Origin: Flavobacterium sp. NRK F7
GTDB taxonomy: Bacteria; Bacteroidota; Bacteroidia; Flavobacteriales; Flavobacteriaceae
DNA length: 64,000 bases
Assembly (NCBI RefSeq): GCF_024054195.1
Contig: NZ_JAMXLB010000001.1
Coordinates: 2,529,351-2,593,350, forward strand
Reading direction: 5' to 3'
The notes below the pieces were generated by a model. The model did not search any database. It worked only from the letters and a program-made list of their open reading frames with translations, and had not been told where the DNA came from. Positions 27,414 to 36,726 of this stretch are shown here, in pieces (positions within the stretch are counted from its first letter, which is position 1; every line of letters begins with the position of its first letter). The translations under genes and the position numbers were made by a program.

Positions 27414-28277
27414 ATGAAAAACAAATTTACTTTTCTATTAATTTTTATGATTATAAAAGTTAATTCACAAATTATTTTTAATGAAAATTTTGATAATTTC
27501 GGAGCTTTAGGTGGAAATGGTTGGATGATTCAAAATTCTAGTGAGCCCGTTGGCACTAGTTCTTGGGGAACTACAACACATTTTCCACCCTATAATGGGG
27601 CAACTCGTTCTTTTGCAGTAGTAAATTATCAATCTACTGGAAGTATAGGCACCATTAGTAATTGGCTGATTACTCCCACAATTAATTTAAAAAATGGAGA
27701 TATAATTAGTTTTTATTCCAGATCGGATCATGGTACTTATGCGGATCGATTAGAACTAAGAATTAGTAACAACGGGGATTTATCAGTATTACCAAATACT
27801 TCAAGTAGTTCTATTGGCGATTTTACTACATTAGCATTAACCATTAATCCAGATTTAATTAGTAACGGTTATCCAAATGTATGGACCAATTATAATTATA
27901 CTGTTAGTGGACTTACTGGACCGACCAATTGTAAAATTGCATTTCGTTATTATGTAACCAATGCTGGTGCCAATGCTCCTAATGGTGACATGATTGGAGT
28001 TGATGCGCTAACAATTACTACCACAACACTTGGAAATGATCAATTCGGAAATAATCAATCTGTAAATCTAATACCTAATCCAGCTACTGATTTTATAATC
28101 ATTGAAAACTTAGAAATCAATAGCCATTTAGAATTTTATGATTTAACAGGAAAAAAACTAAATTCCATACAAATAAGTGATAAAAAAATCGATATTTCTA
28201 ATTTATCAAATGGCACGTATATTTTGAAAATCATATCTGATAAAAAAATTGAAGTAAAAAAATTCATAAAAACATAA
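27414..28277 (+). CDS. Choice-of-anchor J protein with type IX secretion sorting domain
   Basis: A 287-residue secreted protein. A signal peptide covers residues 1-18. The body (about 20-200) matches the cleaved-adhesin/choice-of-anchor J beta-sandwich: FNENFDNFGALGGNGW at its start, then SNWLITPTINLKNGDIISFYSRS. The last 70 residues are a type A sorting domain (LIPNPATDFIIIENL, FYDLTGKKL, ISNLSNGTYILKI, ending KKFIKT). The protein is therefore a substrate of the PorX-regulated type IX system and is likely attached to or released from the cell surface. Its ligand is unknown. Confidence 0.9.
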   Translation: MKNKFTFLLIFMIIKVNSQIIFNENFDNFGALGGNGWMIQNSSEPVGTSSWGTTTHFPPYNGATRSFAVVNYQSTGSIGTISNWLITPTINLKNGDIISFYSRSDHGTYADRLELRISNNGDLSVLPNTSSSSIGDFTTLALTINPDLISNGYPNVWTNYNYTVSGLTGPTNCKIAFRYYVTNAGANAPNGDMIGVDALTITTTTLGNDQFGNNQSVNLIPNPATDFIIIENLEINSHLEFYDLTGKKLNSIQISDKKIDISNLSNGTYILKIISDKKIEVKKFIKT

Positions 28278-28313
28278 ACATTAGATTTTATATTGCTTAT
28301 TTAAAAAAAAGAC

Positions 28314-28344
28314 AAAAGGGTTATCTAATCATAGATACCCTTTT
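28314..28344 (+). terminator. Terminator after the sorting-domain gene
   Basis: AAAAGGG and CCCTTTT, extended by ATCT/AGAT with one bulge, form a hairpin followed by T residues. Confidence 0.7.
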
Positions 28345-28470
28345 TTAATAAATTATATATTTAAAATTTAGTATTTTTTAAAAAATTTCCTTTTAAATCA
28401 AAAAATGCGTATATTTAAAACACGCTTTTTCTCAAATCTGAAACTATTACTTAACTTAACACCGAAATAA

Positions 28471-28869
28471 ATGATAAAAAACTACCTACTCATTTTATTG
28501 CTTATTAGTCCATTTTATTCTACTCAAGCACAAAACATCAATTTAAGTGAAGAAGAAGTTCTAAAAACCTTATGCCATACTTGGAGTTTAAGTTTTGCTT
28601 CTATTAAAGGCAAACCCATTCAAATTGATTTAGATTTTAAGGTTCAATTTAACAATGATTATTCTTATTTTTTAGTTAGTAATCCTGAAAATCCAGGAAA
28701 ATGGATGTATAACAAACAAGGAAAATACATCGAATTAAAAACCAACAACAGAACGGCTCGTATTACTTCTCTAAATAAGAAGGAATTAATCTTTATTGAA
28801 ATGGATATTGATGAACACCAAAGAGCTACGCCTCAAAATTCTCAATTTCATTTTATCAGAAATGAATAA
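28471..28869 (+). CDS. Small secreted lipocalin-like protein
   Basis: A 132-residue protein with a signal peptide (about 1-20, ending TQAQ). The mature part has the pattern of small lipocalin-like domains of Bacteroidota: a WSL strand after an N-terminal helix (VLKTLCHTWSLSF), PGKWMYNKQGKYIELK, and ITSLNKKELIFIEMD. No close functional assignment is possible. It precedes the GH92 pair by 123 bp. Confidence 0.7.
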   Translation: MIKNYLLILLLISPFYSTQAQNINLSEEEVLKTLCHTWSLSFASIKGKPIQIDLDFKVQFNNDYSYFLVSNPENPGKWMYNKQGKYIELKTNNRTARITSLNKKELIFIEMDIDEHQRATPQNSQFHFIRNE

Positions 28870-28958
28870 AATTCAAATAAAGTTAAAATATAGTCTATTT
28901 TAACTATACAACTACTCAACTTGTTGAACTACATTTTTTACTAAAGATGATAATTAAG

Positions 28959-28966
28959 TATATTTG
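28959..28966 (+). promoter_or_regulatory. TAnnTTTG -7 box before the GH92 pair
   Basis: TATATTTG lies 26 bp before the ATG of the first GH92 gene. No TTG partner at the ideal distance. Confidence 0.45.
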
Positions 28967-28992
28967 AAGAATATAAATAATAATTTTCTTCA

Positions 28993-31272
28993 ATGGTAAC
29001 TAAATTAGTTAAAGTAGTATTTTTTATTACTTTATTTTCTTATGCTCAACAAATAGCAAAACCAACAGATTTAGTAGAATGGATTAATCCATTAATGGGA
29101 ACAGATAGTAGTTATGAATTAAGTAATGGAAATACTTATCCTTCCATTGCATTACCATGGGGAATGCATGCTTGGACACCACAAACTGGCAACAATGGCA
29201 ACGGTTGGCAATACACCTATGACGCTAATAAAATCAGAGGATTCAAACAAACACACCAGCCTTCACCATGGATGAACGATTACGGTCCTTTTTCTTTAAT
29301 GCCCATGACTGGAAAAGGTACCATTGATGAAGAAGAAAGAGCCAGCTGGTTCAGTCATAAATCTGAAATTGCGAAACCTTATTATTATAGCGTTTATTTA
29401 GCAGATTATGATGTAACTACAGAAATTACACCTACTGAAAGAGCTGCTTCCTTCCGATTTACTTTTCCTAAAACAGACAGTGCCTTTGTAGCTATTGATG
29501 CCTATGATAGAGGTTCGTACATTAAAATAATTCCATCTGAAAACAAAATTATAGGTTACAGTTCTAGATATGCAAGAGGAAAATTAAATAATTTCAAAAA
29601 TTACTTTGTTATTGTTTTTGATACTCCTTTTACAACTACTTCTCTTTGGAACGATAAAACTAAAATCAAGATAAACGAACTTTCTGGTTCTCATATAAGC
29701 AGTCTTGTTCATTTTATAACAAAAAACAAAAACACAGTTATTCAAGCTAAAGTTGCTTCTTCTTTTATCAGTTTTGAACAAGCAGAACAAAATTTAAAAG
29801 AAATTGGTTCCGATAATTTTGATACTGTTACACAAAAAGCCAAGAATACATGGAATACAATTTTAGAAAAAATACAAATTGAAGGAGGCACAACTGATCA
29901 AATAAGAACCTTCTACTCTACTCTGTATCGCACCCTCTTTTTCCCTATGAAAATGTATGAAATTGATACCAATGGAAATATCGTTCACTATAGTCCTTAT
30001 TCAGGTAAAACCATGCCAGGATATCGCTTTGCTGGAACTGGTTTTTGGGATACCTTTCGAGCATTATATCCTTTTTTAAATTTAATGTATCCTTCCATTA
30101 ATAAAGAAATGCAAGAAGGATTACTAAACGATTACAAAGAGGGTGGCTGGTTGCCCGAATGGAGCAGCCCATCCTATAGTGATATTATGATTGGTAATAA
30201 TTCCGCTTCTGTGGTAGCAGATGCCTATGTAAAAGGATTGCGCGGTTATGATATTGAAAAACTGTATGAAGCACTACTGCATGGCGCTAACAATGAAGGA
30301 CCACAAGCTACAGGAAGAAAAGGAGTTCAGTATTATAATGAATTGGGTTATGTTCCTTATAATGTTGATATTAATGAAAGTGCGGCAAGAACATTAGAAT
30401 ATGCATACGATGATTTTGCGATTAGTCGATTGGCCAAATTATTAAATCGCCCGCAAAAAGAAATTGAGTTATATGAAAATAGAAGTATGAATTACAAACA
30501 CCTCTTTGATCCTGAAACAAAATTAATGCGTGGGAAAAATAAAGATGGAAAATTTCAAAAACCTTTTAATCCTTTAAAATGGGGTGATGCTTTTACCGAA
30601 GGTAATAGTTGGCACTACACTTGGAGTGTTTTTCATGATATTGAAGGATTAGCCCAACTAATGGGCGGGCATGAAGAATTTACCACTATGTTAGATTCTG
30701 TTTTTAAAATGGCTCCTGTTTTTGATGACAGCTATTACGGAGGGATAATTCATGAAATCCGTGAAATGCAGATTGCAAATATGGGACAATATGCACATGG
30801 AAACCAACCCATTCAACACATGATTTACTTATATAATTATGCTGGCAAACCTTGGAAGACCCAATATTGGGTAAGAGAAGTTATGGAACGCATGTACAAA
30901 CCTACTCCAGATGGTTATTGTGGTGACGAAGATAATGGTCAAACCTCTGCTTGGTATGTTTTTTCTGCTTTAGGATTCTACCCTGTTTGTCCTGCTACCA
31001 ATCAATACATTTTGGGTTCTCCTTTATTTAAAAAAGTAACGTTACATCTTGAAAATGGTAAAACATTTACGATTGAAGCTCCTAATTCTAATTCAGAAAA
31101 CAAATATGTCGACAAAGTTAAATTAAACGGTAAAGAATATAAAAACAATTGGATTGGGCATGAAGATATCTTAAAAGGCGGTACTTTTAATTTTATTATG
31201 AACAATACACCCAATACAAAAAGAGGAACAACAACCGATACTTTTCCTTTTTCACTATCTACTAATAATTAA
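28993..31272 (+). CDS. GH92 family alpha-mannosidase-type glycoside hydrolase (first of pair)
   Basis: A 759-residue secreted hydrolase of family GH92, whose members are Ca2+-dependent exo-alpha-mannosidases acting on N-glycans. A signal peptide covers about 1-18. The N-terminal beta-sandwich starts WINPLMGTDSSYELSNGNTYP. The (alpha/alpha)6 domain shows GNSWHYTW, HGNQPIQHMIYLYNYAGKPW, and GDEDNGQTSAWYVFSALGFY, which contains the acidic residues of the active site. It forms an operon with a second GH92 gene 3 bp downstream. The N-terminus (HAWTPQTG) and specificity differ from the second copy, so the two may act on different linkages. Confidence 0.93.
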   Translation: MVTKLVKVVFFITLFSYAQQIAKPTDLVEWINPLMGTDSSYELSNGNTYPSIALPWGMHAWTPQTGNNGNGWQYTYDANKIRGFKQTHQPSPWMNDYGPFSLMPMTGKGTIDEEERASWFSHKSEIAKPYYYSVYLADYDVTTEITPTERAASFRFTFPKTDSAFVAIDAYDRGSYIKIIPSENKIIGYSSRYARGKLNNFKNYFVIVFDTPFTTTSLWNDKTKIKINELSGSHISSLVHFITKNKNTVIQAKVASSFISFEQAEQNLKEIGSDNFDTVTQKAKNTWNTILEKIQIEGGTTDQIRTFYSTLYRTLFFPMKMYEIDTNGNIVHYSPYSGKTMPGYRFAGTGFWDTFRALYPFLNLMYPSINKEMQEGLLNDYKEGGWLPEWSSPSYSDIMIGNNSASVVADAYVKGLRGYDIEKLYEALLHGANNEGPQATGRKGVQYYNELGYVPYNVDINESAARTLEYAYDDFAISRLAKLLNRPQKEIELYENRSMNYKHLFDPETKLMRGKNKDGKFQKPFNPLKWGDAFTEGNSWHYTWSVFHDIEGLAQLMGGHEEFTTMLDSVFKMAPVFDDSYYGGIIHEIREMQIANMGQYAHGNQPIQHMIYLYNYAGKPWKTQYWVREVMERMYKPTPDGYCGDEDNGQTSAWYVFSALGFYPVCPATNQYILGSPLFKKVTLHLENGKTFTIEAPNSNSENKYVDKVKLNGKEYKNNWIGHEDILKGGTFNFIMNNTPNTKRGTTTDTFPFSLSTNN

Positions 31273-31275
31273 ATC

Positions 31276-33561
31276 ATGAAAACATTATTTTCTGCCATAA
31301 GCTGCTTTTTTACACTTCTTTTCTTTGGTCAACAAACTTCAAAAAATTTACTTCCTTTTGTAAAACCAATTATTGGAACCCAACGCATGGGCCATGTTTA
31401 TCCTGGTGCTACCGCTCCTTTTGGAATGGTTCAATTGAGCCCAGATACGGACACTATTCCTTATGCAGTAAATGGAAAATACAATCCTGATGTATATAAA
31501 TATTGCGCTGGTTATCAATATGATGACAAAACTATAGTTGGTTTTAGCCATACCCATTTCAGTGGAACAGGCCATTCCGATTTAGGTGATTTCTTAATCA
31601 TGCCAACCACTGGAAATTTACAATTAAACCCAGGAACAGCTGCAGCACCTTTAAAAGGGTTTAGATCAACTTTTTCTCATGAAAATGAAATTGCTGAAGC
31701 AGGATATTACAAAGTAAAACTAGATAATTACAATATAACGGCTGAACTAACGGCTTCTACTCGTGTAGGTATGCACCAATATACCTTTCCAAAAACGGAT
31801 CAAGCACATATCATTCTAGATTTAATGGCTGGAATTTATAATTATGACGAAAAAAATGTTTGGACCTACGTTAGAGTTGTAAATGATACTTTGATAACGG
31901 GTTATAAACAAACCAATGGTTGGGCTAGAACAAGAACAATCTATTTTGCCATGAGTTTCTCCAAGCCTTTTAAGAATTATGGTCAGAAAAACTTTGATGA
32001 AAAGCAAGTATATCGCGGTTTTTGGAGAAAATTTGATCAAGAAAATAATTTCCCAGAAATAGCAGGAAAAAAAATAAGAATGTTTTTTGATTTTAATACA
32101 GAAGCTAATGAAAAAATTAAAATAAAATTTGCTTTATCACCAGTAAGTCAAAAGAATGTACTTCAAAATTTAATAGAAGAAATTCCGCATTGGGATTTTG
32201 AAAAAATCAAAAAACAAACTCAGGATAGTTGGAATCAAGAATTAAATAAAATCCAGATTGATGCAACTCCTGATGATAAGACTAACTTTTATACTGCTAT
32301 GTACCATACTTTTATTACACCTACTGTTTATGAGGACAGAAATGGCGAATATAAAGGTTTAGACCAAGATGTACATCAAGCGAATGGTTTTACCAATTAT
32401 ACGACTTTTTCACTTTGGGATACCTATAGAACCTTACATCCTTTATTTAATGTACTTCAAACTAAAAGGAATGCAGATATGGTGGCTTCTATGTTAGCTC
32501 ATTATGACCAAAGTAGTCTACACATGTTACCTATTTGGAGTCATCATGCTAATGATAATTGGTGTATGAGTGGCTATCACAGTGTATCCGTAATTGCAGA
32601 TGCTATCTTAAAAGGAACGTATACGGGTGATGCTGAAGTTGCTTTAAATGCATGTGTTACTACAGCAAGAAAGCGTAATTATGAAGGTATAGGTTACTAT
32701 ATTGACAAAGGATATATTCCAGCAGAAAAAAGTGGTATATCAGTTTCCAATACTTTGGAATATGCTTATGATGACTGGGCTATTGCACAATTAGCAAAAA
32801 AATTAAATAAAACTGATATTTACAACGAATTTATACAACGTTCAGAAAATTGGAGAAATAATTTTAATCTAGTTTCAGGTTTCATGGAACCTAAATTAGC
32901 CAATGGCGAATTCAAAAAAGATTTTGATGCATATAGCACGCATGGACAAGGATTTATTGAAGGTAATAGTTGGAATTACAGTTTTTTTGTACCTCATAAC
33001 CCAAATGCTTTGGTTACTATAATGGGAGGTAAAAAACAATTCGGTAAAAAATTAGACACCCTTTTTAACATGCATTTATCAGATGATTTCTTTGCAGAAA
33101 CTGAAGACATTACTAGAGATGGAATTATAGGTGGTTATGTCCATGGTAACGAACCCGCGCATCATGTTGTTTATTTATATAATTGGGCAGACCAACCCTG
33201 GAAAACACAAGAAAGAGTACGTCAAATACTAAAAATGCAATACAAACCCACACCCGATGGTTTAGGAGGAAATGACGATTGCGGTCAAATGAGTGCTTGG
33301 TATATTTTCAGTGCCATGGGTTTTTATCCAGTGGCTCCAGGTTCTTTAGAATATGCTATTGGTAGTCCCTTAATTACAAACGCTATTATTCATTTAGAAA
33401 ATGGAAACACATTTGAAGTTGCGACACAAAATCAGTCAGAAACTAACCCATATGTAAAAAGAATTATCTTGAATGGAAAAACATTAAATCGTTATTTCAT
33501 TACCCACGATGAAATTATGAATGGCGGAAAAATAACCTTCATAATGAGTTCTAAAAAATAA
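31276..33561 (+). CDS. GH92 family alpha-mannosidase-type glycoside hydrolase (second of pair)
   Basis: A 761-residue secreted GH92 protein, 3 bp after its paralogue. A signal peptide covers about 1-18 (FFGQQ). The N-terminus VKPIIGTQRMGHVYPGATAPFGMVQLSPDT is the canonical GH92 opening (seen in part as GHVYPGATAPFGMVQLSPDT), more so than in the first gene. Other motifs are EGNSWNYSFFVPHN, VHGNEPAHHVVYLYNW and GNDDCGQMSAWYIFSAMGFYP. There is no sorting domain, so it is likely periplasmic or lipoprotein-independent. Substrate is probably alpha-mannoside. Confidence 0.94.
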   Translation: MKTLFSAISCFFTLLFFGQQTSKNLLPFVKPIIGTQRMGHVYPGATAPFGMVQLSPDTDTIPYAVNGKYNPDVYKYCAGYQYDDKTIVGFSHTHFSGTGHSDLGDFLIMPTTGNLQLNPGTAAAPLKGFRSTFSHENEIAEAGYYKVKLDNYNITAELTASTRVGMHQYTFPKTDQAHIILDLMAGIYNYDEKNVWTYVRVVNDTLITGYKQTNGWARTRTIYFAMSFSKPFKNYGQKNFDEKQVYRGFWRKFDQENNFPEIAGKKIRMFFDFNTEANEKIKIKFALSPVSQKNVLQNLIEEIPHWDFEKIKKQTQDSWNQELNKIQIDATPDDKTNFYTAMYHTFITPTVYEDRNGEYKGLDQDVHQANGFTNYTTFSLWDTYRTLHPLFNVLQTKRNADMVASMLAHYDQSSLHMLPIWSHHANDNWCMSGYHSVSVIADAILKGTYTGDAEVALNACVTTARKRNYEGIGYYIDKGYIPAEKSGISVSNTLEYAYDDWAIAQLAKKLNKTDIYNEFIQRSENWRNNFNLVSGFMEPKLANGEFKKDFDAYSTHGQGFIEGNSWNYSFFVPHNPNALVTIMGGKKQFGKKLDTLFNMHLSDDFFAETEDITRDGIIGGYVHGNEPAHHVVYLYNWADQPWKTQERVRQILKMQYKPTPDGLGGNDDCGQMSAWYIFSAMGFYPVAPGSLEYAIGSPLITNAIIHLENGNTFEVATQNQSETNPYVKRIILNGKTLNRYFITHDEIMNGGKITFIMSSKK

Positions 33562-33906
33562 TTATATGGTGGTTTCCAATTCATTTTTTACTACATAATC
33601 ACCCCACTTAGCCATTTCTTGCAAAAGTGGAATAAGTGTTTTACCAAAATCGGTTAAGGAATATTCCACTTTTAAAGGGGGTTTTGTAGTATATACATGC
33701 CTTTGAATCACACCATCTGCTTCTAAATCTTTTAACTGCAAACTCAACGTGCGTTCGGTAACATCTTTCATTTTTTTTCGCAACTCATTGTAACGCAACG
33801 GTTCTTTAATCAAATAAAATAAAATCACCGATTTCCACTTTCCTCCAATAATCCCCATCGTAACACTCGTACAACAAGGATATTCTTTACCTTTTACCGT
33901 ATACAT
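33562..33906 (-). CDS. HxlR-family transcriptional regulator
   Basis: A 114-residue winged-helix regulator of the HxlR family, whose members often respond to electrophiles, quinones or aldehydes through a cysteine. The family opening is visible as PCCTSVTMGIIGGKWKSVIL, with Cys residues at positions 11-12. It then has RYNELRKKMKDVTERTLSLQLKDLEADG. It is divergent from the nitroreductase gene, with a perfect inverted repeat in the shared 114-bp gap, which is the usual layout of a local regulator and its target. Confidence 0.93.
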   Translation of the reverse strand: MYTVKGKEYPCCTSVTMGIIGGKWKSVILFYLIKEPLRYNELRKKMKDVTERTLSLQLKDLEADGVIQRHVYTTKPPLKVEYSLTDFGKTLIPLLQEMAKWGDYVVKNELETTI

Positions 33907-33950
33907 ATTTTAATTTTTTATTAAATTTAAACTATCCTTTTCGACCGTTA

Positions 33951-33981
33951 TTGCACAACAAAAATACTATACTTACTTTTG
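33951..33981 (+). promoter_or_regulatory. Consensus promoter for the nitroreductase gene
   Basis: TTG (33951-33953), a 20-bp spacer and TACTTTTG (33974-33981) match the flavobacterial promoter. A possible HxlR operator abuts the -7 box. Confidence 0.75.
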
Positions 33982-33983
33982 TA

Positions 33984-34000
33984 ACTATAAAAAATATAGT
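33984..34000. promoter_or_regulatory. Inverted repeat: candidate HxlR operator
   Basis: ACTATA (33984-33989) and TATAGT (33995-34000) form a perfect palindrome with a 5-bp spacer directly after the -7 box. A further ACTATA is at 33966-33971. The position would block the transcription start of the nitroreductase gene. Confidence 0.55.
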
Positions 34001-34020
34001 ATAAATCAAATCACAAAAAT

Positions 34021-34620
34021 ATGAGTTTTATTACAGCTATACAAGAGCGTTACACTACAAAAAAATACGATGCTTCTAAAAAAATTGAAAAAGAAACTTT
34101 AGAACAATTAAAAGAAATTGTAAGACTGAGTCCGTCTTCTATAAACAGTCAACCTTGGAAATTTACATTTGTAAGTGACGAAAAAACTAAAAACGAATTA
34201 GCCAAAGCATCTTTTTTTAATGATACCAAAGTAATCAATTGTGATACGCTAGTTGTTTTTAGCCGAATTGATAGTATTGTAGAATTTGAAAAACAGATTC
34301 AAGCGACATTACCAGAAGGTGCTGTAGGGTATTACAACCAATTTATAAAACCTTTACCAGAAGCAGAAATAAAAGCGTGGTTTGACAAACAAGTATATTT
34401 AGCTTTAGGTGTTTTCTTAAGTGCTTGTGCAGCAATGAATATCGACTCTACTCCTATGGAAGGTATTGAACCCGAAAAATATGATACTATTTTAAAATCG
34501 AATCACCATCATGCTTTAGTGGCTGTAGCTATTGGTTATAGAGATAATGAAGATGCCAATCAACCCCAAATAAAACCCAAATCGAGAAGAGCATTAGGAG
34601 ATGTTATTACAAGTATATAA
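34021..34620 (+). CDS. Nitroreductase-family NAD(P)H oxidoreductase
   Basis: A 199-residue FMN-dependent oxidoreductase of the NfsB/NfnB-like family, which reduces nitroaromatics or quinones. The opening FITAIQERYTTKKYDASKKI and the FMN-binding RLSPSSINSQPWKF are typical. Further motifs are QVYLALGVFLSACAAMNIDSTPMEG and VAIGYRD. It is slightly shorter than E. coli NfsB (217). The divergent HxlR regulator suggests induction by electrophilic or quinone stress, which is inferred. Confidence 0.92.
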   Translation: MSFITAIQERYTTKKYDASKKIEKETLEQLKEIVRLSPSSINSQPWKFTFVSDEKTKNELAKASFFNDTKVINCDTLVVFSRIDSIVEFEKQIQATLPEGAVGYYNQFIKPLPEAEIKAWFDKQVYLALGVFLSACAAMNIDSTPMEGIEPEKYDTILKSNHHHALVAVAIGYRDNEDANQPQIKPKSRRALGDVITSI

Positions 34621-34636
34621 TCATTTCAATCATAAT

Positions 34637-34665
34637 AACAAGCACGAATAAAATTCGTGCTTGTT
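34637..34665. terminator. Bidirectional terminator
   Basis: AACAAGCACGAA (34637-34648) and TTCGTGCTTGTT (34654-34665) form a perfect 12-bp stem with loop TAAAA, between the convergent nitroreductase and DJ-1 genes. Confidence 0.85.
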
Positions 34666-34682
34666 TATTGAATTGCTAAAAT

Positions 34683-35372
34683 CTATTTGTTAGTCACCAA
34701 ATTAAACACAGGGCAACTCCCTGCTTCAGGTATCATACTATGCACTGGTGGTTTAGGATAATATTGCAACGTTCTTTGCACCGAAATAGCACTTTCTTTT
34801 CCTGCAATGAGTTCCACTAAATACAATGCTTCATCTAATCCTGATGAAATTCCTCCACCCGTAACTCTATTTCCCGATTTCACATATCTAGGATGTCCTT
34901 CAGCGACTGTTACTTCGGGATATTTTCCAAAACAATTCACAAATGCCCAATGTGTTGTAATCGTATGTCCGTTTAACAAACCTGTATTCGCAAGCAATAC
35001 GGCTCCTTCACAAACGGAACATACCCATTCTGCTTGAGAACCTGCTTGGGTTACATAAGCTGTAAATGACGATTCTTTGTCTGCAATGATAGCTGCTAAT
35101 ACATCAGCATCTCCGCCAGGAACCCAAATTAAATGTGGTTTTTGTACAAAGGCGTCATCAAAAGTGGCTTCAACTGCTATTTTTACTCCGTTAATGGTTG
35201 TAAAAGTGGGTTGATTTCCACATACATAGTAAATTTTAACCTCTCTTTCAAAACTAGGATCTTTTGCTAACCAACCAAATATTTCTCTTGGAGCAGCGAT
35301 ATCCATATAATCTACGCCGTCATATACAGGAATTGCGATTATAAAGGGTTCTTTTGAAGTAGTGCTTGTCAT
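34683..35372 (-). CDS. DJ-1/PfpI-family protein
   Basis: A 229-residue member of the DJ-1/PfpI (class I amidotransferase-like) superfamily. The nucleophile elbow is WVCSVCEGAVLLANTGLLNG; the second Cys (before Glu) is at the catalytic position. The following TTHWAF supplies the usual partner His. It resembles isonitrile hydratase and AraC-type regulator N-termini (InhA-like), but lacks a DNA-binding domain. A cytoplasmic hydrolase or glyoxalase-like activity is possible. Confidence 0.88.
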   Translation of the reverse strand: MTSTTSKEPFIIAIPVYDGVDYMDIAAPREIFGWLAKDPSFEREVKIYYVCGNQPTFTTINGVKIAVEATFDDAFVQKPHLIWVPGGDADVLAAIIADKESSFTAYVTQAGSQAEWVCSVCEGAVLLANTGLLNGHTITTHWAFVNCFGKYPEVTVAEGHPRYVKSGNRVTGGGISSGLDEALYLVELIAGKESAISVQRTLQYYPKPPVHSMIPEAGSCPVFNLVTNK

Positions 35373-35440
35373 AACTGTTGTTTATTAGTAAACTAAAAAT
35401 ACAAAAAACAATTCATGAACGATAATTTTACAATATAAAA

Positions 35441-35460
35441 AATCCCTTTTTCAAGGGATT
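35441..35460 (-). terminator. Terminator after proline dehydrogenase
   Basis: AATCCCTT and AAGGGATT pair around a TTTC loop 4 bp beyond the proline dehydrogenase stop, with an A-run on the plus strand that is a T-run in the minus transcript. Confidence 0.85.
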
Positions 35461-35464
35461 CATT

Positions 35465-36631
35465 TTATAATTTTCTTCTGGCTCTTTCTTTTTTTATCAA
35501 ATCAAGTTCTCTACTCGTTTGTCCTGCAACTGAAGTATTTTCTTCTGCTCTTCGTATTAAATATGGCATTACATCACGAACAGGGCCAAATGGTAAATAT
35601 TTAGCCACATTATAACCATTGGCTGCCAAATTATAACTGATATTATCACTCATTCCATATAATTGACCAAAAAAGATTCTTGGATCATTTTTAGCAATAT
35701 TACGTTCTGCCATTAATTCCATTAAACGGTACGAACTATTCTCATTATGTGTTCCTGCAAAAATAGCCATATGATCAATATGATCTAACATATAAGCTAC
35801 TGCTGTATCATAATTTTCATCTGTAGCTTGTTTGCTATGACAAATAGGTGATGTATAGCCTTTTTCCTCTGCTCTAGCATTTTCTTTTTCCATGTATGCT
35901 CCACGAACTAATTTCATACCTACATAAAACCCTTCCGCTTTGGCGATGGCGTTTAATTTTCGCAAATATTCCATTCGATCCCAACGGTACAATTGCAAGG
36001 TATTGAAAACAATCGCTTTCTCTTTATTGTATTTGCGCATCATTTCAGTAACCAAATCATCTGCTGCATCTTGCATCCAACTCTCTTCGCCATCAATTAA
36101 AACAGCTACATCTTTATCATGAGCCATTTTACAAACCGTATCAAAACGCGCTACAACTCTATTCCATTCTGCTTGTTCTTCTGGAGTAAACGATTTGCCC
36201 TCACCTATTTTCTGATATAGTGCAAAACGACCTAAACCTGTCGGTTTAAAAACAGCAAAAGGAATTGCTAAACGTTCTTTAGCAAATTCAATCGTTTTTA
36301 ATGTCATTTCTAAAGCAGCATCAAACTGATTTTCTTCTTCTTTACCTTCTACAGAATAGTCTAATACAGACGAAACTCCTTTGGTAAACATCTTATCAAC
36401 TACCGAAAGACAATCTTTTTCATTTATACCACCACAAAAATGATCAAAAACAGTACTCCTAATCAATCCTTCCACTGGTAAATGGGCCTTTAAAGCAAAA
36501 TTAGTTACAGCAGTACCAATTCTTACAAGTGGTTGACTTTCAATTAATTTAAATAAAAAATAGGCTCTTTCTAATTCAGTATCACTTTTCAGTGAAAAAG
36601 CGACTTGAGTATTGTTGAATATTTTTTCCAT
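35465..36631 (-). CDS. Proline dehydrogenase
   Basis: FAD-dependent oxidation of proline to pyrroline-5-carboxylate, at the membrane with electrons to quinone. The 388-residue monofunctional enzyme shows the beta8-alpha8 barrel motifs: VFKPTGLGRF, VLIDGEESWMQDA, FNTLQLYRWDRMEYL, GMKLVRGAYMEKEN and FGQLYGMSDNISYNLA. The final R-R-A-E-E-N region (PYLIRRAEENTS) contains the conserved substrate-binding arginines. The partner dehydrogenase PutA-C/RocA is not in the window. A TATATTTG box is at 36655-36662 on the same strand. Confidence 0.95.
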   Translation of the reverse strand: MEKIFNNTQVAFSLKSDTELERAYFLFKLIESQPLVRIGTAVTNFALKAHLPVEGLIRSTVFDHFCGGINEKDCLSVVDKMFTKGVSSVLDYSVEGKEEENQFDAALEMTLKTIEFAKERLAIPFAVFKPTGLGRFALYQKIGEGKSFTPEEQAEWNRVVARFDTVCKMAHDKDVAVLIDGEESWMQDAADDLVTEMMRKYNKEKAIVFNTLQLYRWDRMEYLRKLNAIAKAEGFYVGMKLVRGAYMEKENARAEEKGYTSPICHSKQATDENYDTAVAYMLDHIDHMAIFAGTHNENSSYRLMELMAERNIAKNDPRIFFGQLYGMSDNISYNLAANGYNVAKYLPFGPVRDVMPYLIRRAEENTSVAGQTSRELDLIKKERARRKL

Positions 36632-36654
36632 TCTTAGGCTTCATTTTAGTGATG

Positions 36655-36662
36655 CAAATATA
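36655..36662 (-). promoter_or_regulatory. TAnnTTTG -7 box for proline dehydrogenase
   Basis: The minus strand reads TATATTTG, 24 bp before the ATG. Confidence 0.5.
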
Positions 36663-36726
36663 CTTTACACCATTGTAATTTTAAATAAAATTTGCCTTAT
36701 TTTGCAATAAATTGAAATTAATTACC

